From Pithys albifrons albifrons (Eukaryota > Chordata > Aves > Passeriformes > Thamnophilidae), in NCBI RefSeq assembly GCF_047495875.1, contig NC_092497.1, forward strand, positions 79,019,749-79,083,748: a DNA stretch of 64,000 nucleotides, read 5' to 3'. This document shows, piece after piece, positions 10,511-22,347 of this stretch. The notes beneath the pieces are model-generated. The model saw only the letters and a program-made list of their open reading frames with translations. It was not told the DNA's origin and did not search any database. How positions within the stretch are numbered: position 1 is the stretch's first letter; each line of letters opens with the position of its first letter. The position numbers and the translations under genes were made by a program.

Positions 10511-11255
10511 TCAAGATATCTGTAAATACAAAAAACTGATCTTTATTAATTGATTGCTAGAGAGATGTGAAAGGAAAAGAGGAAAAATAAGAAAAGATAG
10601 GGAAAATGCCTAAGATTATTTATAGAAGCAGAGGAACAGTCACCACTCTGTTTCTGCCACGATGTTATCTGTTAGCTGCAAGAGGATGGTAAGTCTTTGA
10701 AATGCAGAATGCCCGTTATCACCCCTCACACCGACCAGCTGCCTTCTGGTTTAGCTGCAAAAGAGACTGCCTTATTTTAGCCTGTAAGAGAAAGATTCAG
10801 AGAAAGGATATATCTGATGCATACAGTTTCTCTTGCTCTAGGCCAATGAGAATCTCACGAATGCAGTCTCAGTCTCTCTCCAGGCTGGCAGGCTGTCTCT
10901 TTCTTGAGGCAGATGAAGGTTGGTGGTGTTGGAAGAAAGGTAAGGTGAGCTGAGAGGAGAGATCAGAAGAAAACCAGGCAAGGTTCCCTAGTTTCTCCTT
11001 GTCTCTTGTTCCTCTAACTTCTGAATTCATCTTTAGGTTTTTATAATGCCTTTCAATCGCTGCACATGATTTTTGGCATGTAGTCAATTGTAGTTAGATC
11101 CAGATGTTGGAAATTGATGACAAAGACAGGATTTTCTTGCAGGAAATATTTTCCTTGGGAAAGCCCTTCCACGGAGCTGACAGAGCAATGTTAGCAGGAT
11201 GTATTGAGAGGCAGAAAACAAGGGAGAAACATATTTTTGGCTTCTCTTTTTTATG
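10509..11255 (-). mobile_element. LTR-like insert splitting gag from protease (probable)
   Basis: This stretch of about 0.7 kb has no counterpart in the gag-pro order and interrupts it. On the minus strand there is a TATA-like 'tataaataat' near 10620 and an 'aataaag' about 70-80 bp further on, near 10540, an LTR-like layout. Candidate TGT...ACA ends are at about 10521 and 11231, but I found no convincing target duplication, so the edges are uncertain. It could alternatively be unrelated repeat or ERV spacer. The short frames within it are not recognisable. Confidence 0.4.
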
Positions 11256-12133
11256 CTAGAAGCAGTTAGAGCTTTTTCCTGAAGAATACATCTGGGAGGT
11301 ACCCTCCAGTGGGTCAGATCCTTGCCCATGGGAAACTGGTACTTCACTTACTCTCACCCACCTTCTTCCATTCTCCTTCAGTTCTTGTACTTGGGCTGCA
11401 AGGGCACAGGTGGGTTTTCCCCATCCCACCATCCCATGTCTTCTCCATGTTTGGCCAGGAAATACCACATCTTGGTTTGTGAGGTCTGTCCACTTTCTCT
11501 GGTTGAGGGGCATCTGGCACTGACCTCAGAGGCTCTGAATCACACTGGTGTCACTTGAAAACTTGCCTTCATCTCCTCTCTAAGTTTCCTCTGCTCATCT
11601 TTTACCTCTGTAGTTAGTGCCTTGAGACTCTCAACCAGTGTCTCCACACTAGAGATATGGGCCTGTAGTGGGCCCTGGACCATTCCTTCATATATCCAGA
11701 CTTTACTTGTTACAGAGCCCACTGTCTCTTGGTTCCCTTCTGCATACATGGACACCAGGATATTGGTGTATTCAGCTGGCCCCTGGTGTGAAAGGCTCCA
11801 CCACATCTGTGCTGTGCACCTGACCTTGTCTGGGTCATTATTGGATTGCCCATCCCTTTCAAAAAGCACTTCTAACAGTGCCATTTCCCTCAGATGTAGG
11901 ATTCCTTTTTCCATAGTCTTCCAAGTCTTCTTAATGTGATGTTTCTGCAGGATTTCTCTATAAACAAACTTCTCTCTTACACTCATTAAAAGTCTCGCCC
12001 AGAGGGAAAGGGATTTTGATTCCCTCACAAACACCTGTTCAATACCTGAATCTTGGGCCAGAGACCCCAAATACCTGGCTTCAGCACCATCAAGCTGTAA
12101 GGTTTCACCCATTCTGTCCCAAACTTGGATCAT
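11256..12133 (-). pseudogene. ERVL-like gag remnant
   Basis: The frame at 11540-12133 stays open for 197 codons and reads like ERVL-type Gag. It begins with a segment containing 'WDRMGETLQLDGAEA' and 'LSLWARLLMSVREKF', continues through 'TMEKGILHLREMALLEVLF', and ends in a charged, coiled-coil-like stretch ('ALTTEVKDEQRKLREEMKAS'). The frame at 11256-11513 continues as a basic and proline-rich part with 'CALAAQVQELKE'. Gag forms the virion core in intact relatives. The ATG at 12133 is simply the first in the frame and not necessarily the original start. It is the longest surviving ERV frame in the window. Confidence 0.75.
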
Positions 12134-12730
12134 CCAAGTCAGGATGGGCTTGCCGAGGTGTCAAGCAACATCTTTCCACAAACCACATAGATTGTCAAAT
12201 GACAATGAGTCAGTAATGACCTCTGGCTCTGAGTCTGCTGGCTGTGAAGGTGCCACTCCCCCCTCATCATCTTCTGGATGAACTGATGTGGTCTTATTTT
12301 TTCTGGATAGAAGCAACTTCCATTAGCTTGGACTGTTCTCTTGGTTTAGCCAAGTCCTGCACCACCGTGACGTCAGGGGGTTTCCTCTCTTCCTTTTCCC
12401 CCTGCACTGGGCTGAGCTTGTGAGTGCATTTTTGAAAAGTCCTGGTGCCCTATCTTCAAACGTAAGATATGGGATAATGACACAGACTTGCAGACAAAAC
12501 CACAAAGAGCAAGATATCTCTGGCATCTAGAGAGAATTTAAGCTTTCCAAAAGCTGGTGTAGCAAACTTGAAAGGGGAATGAGTGAAGGGTTGGGAGAAA
12601 ATACTCCCCTGTGTTCCTTCCCAAGTATCAGTACCATTATCTCTAAGCCCATAGAGGTAACAATTTAGGTTAGGGCAGGAAACACAACCTTGAAAACACA
12701 ATCCAAATGAGACTCACGGGCGTTGAATTG
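12134..12730 (-). other. Probable 5' part of the minus-strand ERV (gag N-terminus or leader)
   Basis: Sequence composition and frames continue from gag toward 12730. The minus-strand frame at 12456-12701 has cysteines and a hydrophobic end ('ILLFVVLSASLCHYP') but no signature I can name. No LTR or primer-binding site is recognisable at the right edge. Confidence 0.35.
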
Positions 12731-15227
12731 ACAACACCATAAATCCAAAGTAATAACTTTATGTGTCTTTTTGTTGTGACATAGAAGTTCCAGTGGTACT
12801 CCCAGTGTTTTAAGGAGAAGATGTTTACTCCAACCTGGACCAAAAAAATATCAGTCTTTGAATGCTAGGAAAAAATTCAAACTCTTTTTTATGTGATATA
12901 CTCTAATTAGTTGGCTATTTCTTAAAAAAAACCCCAGTGTCTGCAATTTCTGTATGTGTTTCAGCTCAATTTAATAGGCTGCCAAACTCTAGCCTTCCTA
13001 TATAAAAATGAACAATATGATATAACCAGCATCTTAGGTAACATGAAGGACAAAACCAGCCAATGTCAAACATTTTAAATTATACATTTTTTGGCATTGA
13101 TTGCAGAAGAAATTACCTCAAGGCAGAAAATTATAACCAGGTTAGAGAAGCTTGACAGTTCCTTTAAGCTTTGACCTTCAGGAAGATGCATGCACTGATG
13201 AAAATTGGCATAGTTGTGGGATATGGTAACAATGAATTTTAATAGAAATTTAAGGATTGTAGTTAAAAGTAATTGTTTGAGCAGCATGATTAAATTCAAT
13301 CACTTTTCTAAAATAATTTTTAATGGTGAAAAAATATGCTTTCTGTATGGCATTTCATTTATCTGGTTTTTGGAGTCATATCCTTTTAATCTTCCAGCAA
13401 TGGTCTATATTTTCAGCTAACATCACAGCAAAATGAGGAGGGTGCCCTGGCCTCTAAAGGCAGCAAGGACAAAGCAGAGTGTGGAGAAAGTAGCAGGTAA
13501 AACCATTATTACTAACTGGAAGAAGATTAGCCCCATCTCCATAATAAAAAGCTATTTTTAGTTATTTATAATAACTTGTCCTTGCCAAATTGAAATGAAT
13601 TGAATGATGTGTTGAGCAGCTGCTCAGTTTTTTATCTTTTCTTCTAGATAAATTCAGAAAAAAAATTTTATATCTGTAAATATGTACTATAGTTTACTCT
13701 CTTTAAAAATCCTGATGGCTCTTTTCTAAATCACTCTACTACTTTGAAGGATTGATGTGAATCTTGGCAATGTGTTGGCCTTAGTGGAAGGAATGATGTT
13801 TTTAATAACCCTTAGAAAAAGGAATCTATATTTAAGCAAGTGAATAAGTTCCTTAAAAACTACTTTTCGTCATATTCTGTACTGAAATTCTTCAATTTTT
13901 CTCTTTCTACTTGTGCTGTCATCTGATTTCTTACAGTTACTGGGGTCCTGTTCACTAGAGAACTGAACTGAACATGGTCTAGTGCAAATCAAAATGAGAC
14001 TTCCTTCATATGACTCTTTCACAAAATCTAGTGAACTGGTCCTAAGGACTACACATGAGGGCTCCCCCTTCCTTTGCTAAGACAGAAGCATTGGGTTTGG
14101 AAAAGTGGCAAGACTGAAGCAGAAAGAGAAATAGACCAATCATGATAATTAGCTGTTGACAGATTAGCACAAAGAACACTGGGAGTGGTTCTGATGGTCC
14201 CAAACCAAGCTGGTCCAGCCTGGAACTGAGGGGATGGGAGAATGGAAGAGAGGAAAAGCTGGTGGCTACAGGGTTCTTTGGGCTTCCAGAAATAGGATCT
14301 TTAAGGACAAAAGATCAAGACTAATTTCAAAGGGAAGAGGTTGGGTTGGACACATAGAAGTGGTGATTGCTGAGAGGATCGGTTGAGATCAAATAGCACT
14401 TACTTAACAAGAAGGCTGGTGAGACTGTGAATGGTTAGGCAAATAGCTTGGAATGATGTTAGGTGGATAGAATAAAAACGGATTCTGACAGGGAGAGTTT
14501 CAAGTCTCCATTGAAAATGGAAGAAAGGTAGAATAAAAATCCAGCAGTAGGAAACCTATATGAATAAACAAGCATATTAAGGAAAAAGAGCAGATATGGA
14601 TAAGGGGCACTGTGTTGGCTTAACAAGGATAAAAGAATGAAAATGGGAAGAAAAAGAACTTACAGAGTAAGAGAAGATGGAACTTTTGCAGCAGATAAGA
14701 CAAGTATAGCTGCAGGGAAGATTTAGGCTCAAGAACAGAAAGTAGAAAAGACAAAGGCAATGACTCAGAGAGGGAAATTGGTTTGGGACAGGAGATGATT
14801 GAAACAGGGGAAAGCAAAACAACAGTAGTGTGTGTTTGATAGCACATTGTATCAGATAGAGGAGTTGAAGTCGACTCTTTCTTAATTTTCTTATAATTCT
14901 ATCATCATCAAATACAAAAAAATCATATTCAACTCAGACAACTGCTGTTCTAACAGCTCGAAAGCTACGCTCAAGCTTGATAGATCCAGTGATATTTATA
15001 ACCAGTGCAGGTGAACATATACTAAAAAACCAAGCATTTAACTCAACATGACTGACCTTACATTTAATGCTGTTAGGCTAGTATAATACTGAAATTGAAA
15101 GGAAAGAACTCCAAGAAATTAAAAACATTATAAGGTTACTGAGCAGGACAAACATTGATGAGGTAGCCTACTGAATAACTCTTCATTGCAGGAACATCCT
15201 GTGCCATTACTAGGTAGAAGCTCCAAT
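12731..15227. other. Unassigned sequence
   Basis: No gene or assigned repeat was found in 2.5 kb. 14080-14820 is purine-rich on the plus strand and may be an old unrecognised repeat. The minus-strand frames there (14577-14847) are the pyrimidine-rich complement of that tract and have no protein signature. Confidence 0.35.
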
Positions 15228-15259
15228 GGGGAGGGGGGGGGAGAAAAAAAAGGAGAAAA
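15228..15259 (+). repeat. Homopurine G/A tract
   Basis: Thirty-two uninterrupted purines: a run of about twelve G with one A near its start, then an A-rich part. Tracts like this are prone to slippage and can form G-rich or triplex structures. Confidence 0.85.
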
Positions 15260-16355
15260 TTGAATACTATGTGATAGCACAAGTGTTGAAGAGTTAGTTT
15301 AAGCTTCTTAAAAACTACTTTTAATTCTAGCTCTTACAAAATTGTAATGGTTTCTCGCCTAAATGAAGTTATTCTAAAGTAGTTTTCTGACCAAAATATT
15401 TTTAAAGTAGCTTTTTCTGTCTGTTCTTGATTCTTCAGATCACAATCTCCAGCTGTTACTGGGAAGCATAAGTAAGACAGTCATATTTTTCAGAGGCTCA
15501 GAGCACTCTCAACTCCAAGCAAAGTCAAGGGGAGATGCAGTTGCTTTGGTTTGCTGAAAACATATGCTATTAATGACCATATTATATTAGTGAATTATCC
15601 TGTGCAGAATGGTAAAATCCCTCAAGCCCTGCTGAGGTCAATCTTTGCATCTGCTGGATGCAAAGAAGATTCTGGTTGTAGCAGGCCAAAATATAAGAAG
15701 TTGAATATGACAAATCTGGACAACAGTTTTCTTGAGAGGAAAGAAAAGCCCCTCTGATTTTGGGGGGATTCGTTTTTTGGTTTTTTGTTGTTGTTTGTTT
15801 GTTCTTAGTTTTAATAATCATGTCATACTAGCCTGTTTCTGACAAACAAAGGTATCTGGAAAAGCTAGAAGAACCAGATAGTCTAGCAGTTCTCAGCTTG
15901 CTAATACCAAGCAGCTGTAACCTCTTGATAGATCCAGTATAGACTTTGTCCCCACAGAGAGAATGCAGTATCATGATGCTGCATCCACTTTTCAGCTGGA
16001 TCCTGCATAATGATGTCCCCTTGTCATATTAAAAATAGAAATGGAAAAAGTAATTACGAATAGCATATGATACAGTATTAGTCATAACTGTCTTCAGGGC
16101 TTTAGAGTATCTACAGACTATAAAGGATAATCCTAGAAAACAGGCAGCTGAGAAAACCAGAAAATAAAATTCTTGAGTTTTATTTCCTGACTTTGATTAC
16201 TTGACCCCAGTTTATACCTAGGCTGCAAATATGTCAGTTTAGAGAGCAGTGAAGGGCACTAATGCATAGATAAACAGATGGAGAGAGAGAGGCTTTTACC
16301 AGTTTAAAAGGTTGCACTGTTTTTCTTCCATGAACTTTGATACATTCTTACCTAA

Positions 16356-16358
<3 letters not shown>
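15260..16358. other. Unassigned sequence with a T-rich tract
   Basis: A T/G-rich low-complexity run lies at about 15757-15806. Nothing else was recognised. The frame at 15551-15757 has no protein signature. Confidence 0.4.

Positions 16359-16394
<36 letters not shown>
16359..16394. repeat. (AT)18 microsatellite
   Basis: Eighteen perfect AT units. The frame at 16312-16548 runs through it and encodes alternating Tyr-Ile, an artefact of the repeat. Confidence 0.97.
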
Positions 16395-16396
<2 letters not shown>

Positions 16397-17700
16397 AGGA
16401 TTCATTTGCTTTGTTCCTCATTACCACTATTGTAATGAAGATTACTGTCATTCAAATATTCTCTTTGATTTCCCAAATACAAGATATCATGACTATAAGC
16501 AATGGTGTTTGGGAAATTACTGCAGAAGCTAAACATTTCTCACTTTAGTTTTTGGTTGGTGTTTTTTTTGTTTGTTTTTTGGGTTTTGTCTTTTGTTTAT
16601 TGAACGGTAGGCATATGCACAGAAATTGCAGACCAGTGGATGGACATCCACACTCATCATGCCAGGGAAAATTTAAAGCATATATCACCCTCTGGAGGCT
16701 CTTGTGACTAAAAATAAAAACTCAACTCCTCATTCCTCCTTTGATGTCAGAAACCAGTAAGGCCAATTAGTAGACTGTAATATGTGAAATAATGCATTCA
16801 TCAATTCATCCAAGTAGAGACTGAAACAAGTAAAATATTACTGGTTCTTCAATCAGAATGATGGGGTGGTAATAAGTCTTTTTTTTTTGCATGGTCTAAC
16901 AATTTTTGTGCACATTTCCAAGGCAGGTCGATGTGTTTCTTCACTCTGCTTAGACCAAGGAAATTATTACTTTTGTTCATCATTGACTTAGGTTATTGCA
17001 TAGAGGCATGCTAGTACTTTGTCTGTTAACATTTACATATCATTTTTAGAGCAGAAGAAATACTGTGTTAATGCAAAAGTTCCATCAAAGGCCGTGTAAA
17101 GATAAGATCAAGAAGCCTCTTCTGCTATGAGTGGAAGATTAAAAAGAAATACACCTTATACCCTAACACTGTACTTAACAAAGTAAAATACAAATAAATA
17201 GGCAGGTAGGAAGAAACACATTCACTGTGTTTCAAAGCTTATGAACAGCTTATTTCCAGCACATTTCTAAAACTAATGAAGTTGAAAAAGAGTAATTCAA
17301 TAATCCTATCCAAAATGCTGTCTGCATTACATTTTAGGCTTTGCTCTTGCCAAAATTCACACCCTAAAGAAATAATTAATTTTTGTTTAAGAACTTGAAA
17401 CTGTGCAGGGTCAAGAGTTAGTGTCCACAGTATGGTTTCTGTCACATAGACTTTGACCAACTCCCAGACTTGCAGTTAATTAAAAAAGTATTTTGTTGCC
17501 CCTACATCACAACTGCGTAAGGAAAAAATTCAGGTCAGTCTTACCAAGGCACCCAGAAGCATTAACATGGTGACTTTACAGAGCATGTAGGTATCTCAGC
17601 TGTTGAACTTCTGCAGGACTTTAAAATTAGCTAATAGCAACTTGTCTAAATATGTGACAGTTCAAGTAGGGAACAAGGCTAAATGCACAAGGTTAACATA
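16395..17700. other. Unassigned sequence
   Basis: A T/G-rich run at about 16547-16600 is low complexity. No gene or repeat family recognised in the rest. Confidence 0.4.
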
Positions 17701-18250
17701 AAATCATACAATCAAACAATGTTTTGAGTTTGAAGGGACCTTAAAAAACATGTCGTTCCAAGCCCACCATCATGGGCAGAGACACCTTCAACTAGATCAC
17801 ACTGCTCAGAGCCCCATCCAGCCTAGTCTCAAACATTTCCAGGGTTGGTGAATCCACAGCCTCTCTGGGCAACCTGTTCCAGTGCCTAACCACCCTCACA
17901 GTAAGAAATTTTTTCCTTATATGTATTCTAAATCTACTCTCAGTCAGCTTAAAGTCATCCCTTTTAGTCCTATCACCGCAGCTTATCACTTACCCTTGTA
18001 AGAAAGCCCTCTCTAATCTTCTTATAGACTCCCTTTACGTACTGGAAGGCTGCCATAAGGCCTCCACAGAGCCTTCTCTCCTGCAGGCTAAACAGCTACA
18101 ACTCCCTCAGTCTGTCTTCATAGGAGAGGTGTCCAGCCCTCTGATCCTTTTTGTAGCTCTCCTCTGGACTCCCTCCAACATGTCCAGGCGTTTCCTGTGT
18201 TAAGGGCCCCAGAGCTGGACACAGTGCTCCAGGTGGGGTCTCACAAGAGC
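17701..18250 (-). mobile_element. CR1 LINE 3' fragment, minus strand
   Basis: On the plus strand it begins with a degraded 'aatcatacaatcaaaca' tail (the reverse of the CR1 3' end), then runs through hallmark words such as 'gaagggacctta', 'catgggcagagacacctt', 'ctgggcaacctgttccagtg' and 'ctccaggtggggtctcac'. The minus-strand frame at 17792-17989 is the CR1 ORF2 C-terminus, with 'FRIHIRKKFLTVRVVRHW' and 'NRLPREAVDSPTLEMFETRL'. It is 5'-truncated, as most CR1 copies are, and it lacks the RT catalytic motifs. Confidence 0.95.
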
Positions 18251-18984
18251 TTACTTCCTTAAAGATAAGAAAACTTGTTATGTGCAGCTATGGTGGTTTT
18301 CTTCCTGTGCTCTCAGAGAGGCTTTTATTCCTCAGTGTTGCAAAATACAGTGTTATTATACTTCCTTGGCTTTCCCCTCAATATACTAATGAGTTACTCT
18401 CTTTATTTCTTCAACTCTGCTTTATTTGTTCTGAGCTGACACTGTTTCAGACTGCAACTAACAAAAAATAAAGTGTTGGCAACCATGAACGGTCTAAATT
18501 TTATTCCAATTTTATCTAAACTAACATTTCAGCTTCTCTTTCATCCTGTATAATACAAAGGACAGATATGACTTTTGAAACAATAACATCTTTCTGATTA
18601 CTTCCCATACTAAGCTAAAGCTTTTCTGACAACTCTCCTAATTTCAAGCGAGAATATATATAAAAACATACAACTTAACACTGCATCTCCTTCTGCTGAC
18701 CATTCTGTTTCAAAGCACTAGACTAGTCAGTCACAAATGACAGGATATTTAAACCATCTCAGAATTCAAAACATATCTCATTATTTCATTGTGTTATTAT
18801 TTGAACAGAATGTAAATTTAGGTGGAATTAGAAAAAACAGAAGTAAATCATAGAATTTCCTCTGCTAGATAAAATTCATCCATTTTTCTTCCCTCCATTT
18901 CTTTTTATCTCCCATGGATTTTTCTTTGCTTAAATTGTTGTTCTATATCTTTTGTAGGAATACCTGAAAAACATAGTTTCACAT
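18251..18984. other. Unassigned AT-rich sequence
   Basis: No gene or repeat recognised. The frame at 18280-18471 has no protein signature. Confidence 0.4.
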
Positions 18985-19125
18985 GACTGTGAGATTAGCT
19001 CAGTTGGTTATAGCCTGGTGCTAATAACAGGAAGATTGTGAGTTCAATCCCCATATGGATCATTCACTTAGGAGCTGGACATGAGGATCCTTGTGTGTCC
19101 CTTTCCATTTAGAATATTCTGTGAA
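18985..19125 (+). mobile_element. tRNA-Ile-derived SINE (TguSINE1-like), plus strand
   Basis: The head (about 18989-19052) aligns with tRNA-Ile(AAU): 'attagctcagttggtta' is the pol III A box, 'tggtgctaataac' the anticodon arm with AAT, and 'gagttcaatcc' the B box. The tail (19053-19125), with 'gagctggacatgaggatcc' and 'agaatattctgtga', is CR1-like and would allow mobilisation by CR1 machinery. Acceptor-stem and anticodon-stem pairing is eroded and there is no encoded CCA context, so this is a SINE copy and not a working tRNA gene. The architecture matches TguSINE1, known from passerines. Pol III promoter boxes are recognisable, but activity is not implied. Confidence 0.88.
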
Positions 19126-20876
19126 ATAATAGACTGCAATAATAGACTAGAAGAGTAACTTGGGTCTCAAAGTAGATACCAGTATTTCAGTACCCAAGAT
19201 CCATATACCAGCCCAGATCATATCAGAACATGACTATAAAGAAACCAAAGGAAACATGTAGGAAGACAGTTTTATACCAAGGGTTCAATCATTCCATGAA
19301 AACAAAACTGGAGACATCAATCTTATGGGTTTAGAGGGAGACAGAGTTGCAAAACTTTATGAAGTTACTTCTTTTCAAAATTAAAAAAAAATGCTGCAAC
19401 AGAAAAAGCAGTTCTGCTAGTCTACCATGTTCTTGCTACCCTCCTTCCTTCTCTAACACTCTTTTAAAAATACATAAAAGTTATATCAAAGTTGTGGATG
19501 CAAGCACACAGGTGTTTTACTGCTATTTTAGTAGTGGATCTCTTCCTCACAGATCTCCAGTCACATTTGGTCCATATTTCACCACCTGAGTATATAAATG
19601 TAATTTATTCCTTGCAGACACTTAACCAGTTTTTTACTGATATTGATGCTTGCTTATGGAGCCATTCGCATCCTTTGTTGAGCTACCTCTGAAAGCCAAA
19701 ACTTAAAAGAGCAAATTCAGCCAACTGGAAAATACCCTTGCTTTACAAAGAGAAGTTGCATATTTTTCACACACACTTAAAGGCCAATGTATTATTGCAT
19801 GGATACATACATGTATTTTTTGTTGTTGCATTTTACTGTACTTAGATAAAATGTTCCTGAAATATCATATGCACTTTTATTTAATGGAAAGATGCATCCT
19901 TATCTTGAAGGATGACACCAAGACTCTGAGACCAGAAGTCTTATGCAACAAATAACTCTGATCAAAAGCAAGAATTGGGTTCATCCAAAACTATCAAACT
20001 ACAAATCCCAGACTATTAAAACTACAAGTAAGAACTGAAGCATCTATGTTGAAATTCAACTGACTAACTGTGGTCATGCTCAGAAAAAAAAAATATGGAT
20101 TCCAGAACATTAGACATCATGTGAATGTTCATTAGCTCTTCATGTATATGGAAAATAACAAAATACCTCTGTCAAATATATTTCCCTTTCTTGAGAAACA
20201 CTTGTTAAGGGAAATCTTTTGGATAAGTGATCCTCTTCCTATAGCATGTAACCACCTTTGGTACAAAATACTATTTGGTATAAAAAAAATTATGGAATGT
20301 TGCTTTGTCATTCCTAACTGAACAGGAAGCAATATCTAGATTAGCATGGATTTGGATTTTGGAGACAGAAAAAGGAGATTTACCTCTTTTCCATTCAACC
20401 ACTGAATCTAAGAGACTGGCATCTTATACAGCTCTGCCTCACACTGAATGCAACTTCTGCCTGACCAGTTTTAAAACACTTTATTTTTGCAGCCACAGCA
20501 GCTGAAGCTGGTGCTACCTCCTAGATTTTACGTTTCCTTGGAATAATACCAAAATAATGAAATGAAAGTGAGTCAGATAAGAACACTTAAACAGAGATAA
20601 ACTAAATTTTCAACTTTAAAATCTCTATCAATCTATTCAGTTTTTCAAAGGCATAAAAGGAAAAGAACTCTTCATGGACAAGGAGCAAGGAATAAAAGGT
20701 GGGAATATCATGATGCCTCCTCCTGATCAAAAGGAGGAATTTTGCCCATCAACAGCTCTGGTTAACTCCTAATAAAGAGACACTTACAATTGCAGGCTAG
20801 TATTTAGTCAAGAATTTCTGAAAATACAGCCTTTGAAGTTTTTCCGGACATAACCAATATCACTTTCTGTTTGGAG
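19126..20876. other. Unassigned AT-rich sequence
   Basis: No gene or repeat family recognised in 1.75 kb. Confidence 0.4.
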
Positions 20877-21458
20877 TGATGCCGAAAGGGTTTTTGCTCT
20901 GATTTTCACATTTTGTAGATTTTAGGAACACAGCAGTTGTAGATTTTTAGAGGGTTAATACTTCTAACAGTTTAAGTTTAATGCCTTTCTATCACTACCC
21001 CTGTCCCAGAACAGGGAGCTCAAATTCCTTTAGTTAATTAATCTTGTTTAGACTCCTTTCCAAGGTAAAGAGCTGAAGGATATCAGAAGGCCCACAGAGT
21101 GAAACATAAACACAGGTCAGAGTGACCCAAAAGCCAGAATTGGATGAACTCCAAGAGACCTTTGTGTGCCTGAGGAAGAAGAGCTGATGAAGACAGAGGG
21201 TCCTGACGACCCCAGACCCAATTCCAGGGGGTTGGACCAGGGGTGGGACTGGGGCTGAACTGAGAAATGTGTAAAGCAATGATTGGAGGGATCTTATTAT
21301 AAAAGCCATGGAAACAAGAACTGGAGCACATGCATGTCATCCTGTATTCCTGTGGGCTGTAGGCCCTGTGTTATTAAAGGACCTTTACTTTTTATCTTAC
21401 CCTACACTAACGTGGCTCAAAGTCCTGTTTTTGGGGGGAAGGGTCATTCACGGCATCA
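20877..21458 (+). mobile_element. Solo LTR, family E, plus strand, 4-bp TSD
   Basis: It has the same TGATGCC...GGCATCA ends and internal TATA and attaaa signals as the copy at 4157-4727, with few differences. A perfect 4-bp direct repeat 'ggag' flanks it (20873-20876 and 21459-21462), supporting retroviral integration and these boundaries. Relative to the 4157 copy it has a few small indels (for instance extra bases near 21066 and 21115). The frames across it are not genes. Confidence 0.92.
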
Positions 21459-22059
21459 GGAGGTTTATAAAATGTGTGTATTCAGCTTATCATGAAAAAG
21501 TGTGATATCAACAGTATAAGCAACTCAATAGAAAATGACAATTTCCATTGTTTGATTCAAAGTTTTGAAAAAATTATAATGACCTTACAAAAACTGTAAG
21601 TTATTTTACTGCTCTTCTTAAAGCTAAATGAAATTACTGTGTATGCCTTTGCATTACTAGTGCATTGCAATTTTATGCTCCAGAAACTACTTTCAAGGAG
21701 ATATAGAGGCCAATGGAGGAGGATAATGATACCACTAAGTCTCCTTGAATATCATTTTTGGTACAAATACATTCAAGGATATCTTCTAATTAAGTTATTC
21801 TTACTAGAATCTCAACGAGACACTGGCACTAATTTTGACTACTTAGTAGCTATAAGATAGTCCTAGAGACAATAGATCAGCAATTAATAAAATATAGGCC
21901 AGAATTGTTTGTCCCTGCTTTACCAATAGAAATGAGAGAAGCCACAAATATCTAAGCCCCTCTTCTCATATACGAAAGGAATTCAAAGAAGGTCCTATTA
22001 GGTGAAATTATAAAAAAAGGTATAATAAATGAATTTGCAATAAGGCTACTTAAAACTCC
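21459..22059. other. Unassigned AT-rich sequence
   Basis: No gene or repeat recognised. The frame at 21639-21860 has no protein signature. Confidence 0.4.
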
Positions 22060-22173
22060 TTTTTTTGTTGTTGGTTTTTTGTTGTTTTGGGGTGGGGTTT
22101 TTTGTGGTTGTTGTTGTTGTTGTTTTTTGGGATTTTGTTTTGTGTGTGTGGTTTTTGTTTGTTTTTTTTTTCT
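22060..22173. repeat. T/G-rich low-complexity tract (GTT-rich)
   Basis: Over 110 bases almost entirely of T and G, including consecutive 'gtt' units and 'tgtgtgtg'. It lies directly upstream of the CR1 tail at 22206. Confidence 0.9.
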
Positions 22174-22205
22174 TGAGTCCACAATATCAAAATGTTAACA
22201 CTTAG

Positions 22206-22347
22206 AAGTTTGCAAGGCCAAGCTGGATGGTACCCTGAGGAACCTGATCTGGTGAGCGGCATCCCTGTCCATGGCAGGGAGGCTGGAACTAGATGATCTT
22301 TAAGGGCCCTTCCAACCCTAACCGTTAAATGATTTTATGAGTCTATG
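22206..22347 (+). mobile_element. CR1 LINE 3' tail, plus strand
   Basis: Hallmark words 'aaggccaagctggatgg', 'ccatggcagggaggctggaa' and 'gatgatctttaagggccctt' are followed by a degraded 'gattttatgagtctatgag' end. Only about 140 bp of the CR1 3' end is present. It is the only CR1 piece in the window on the plus strand. Confidence 0.93.

Larger units (their letters stand above)
8938..12730 (-). mobile_element. Decayed ERVL-like provirus interior, minus strand
   Basis: Reading the minus strand from right to left, the order is a 5' region of unclear content, gag (about 12133-11256), a non-ERVL insert, protease (about 10510-9901) and reverse transcriptase (about 9900-8938). This is the canonical gag-pro-pol order of a class III endogenous retrovirus. 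No flanking LTRs were found. The pol end is truncated within the RT connection region, so RNase H, integrase and the 3' LTR are missing. Many stops and frameshifts show an old, inactive copy. A partner fragment of a related family lies on the plus strand at 40680-42482, and the two can be aligned at the protease-RT boundary. Confidence 0.85.

Noticed and set aside
16312..16548. 78-codon open frame with repeating Tyr-Ile
   Set aside because: It is produced by the (AT)n microsatellite.
18989..19052. Possible functional tRNA-Ile(AAU) gene
   Set aside because: The A and B boxes are recognisable, but stem pairing is eroded and a CR1-like SINE tail follows directly, so it is a SINE head.
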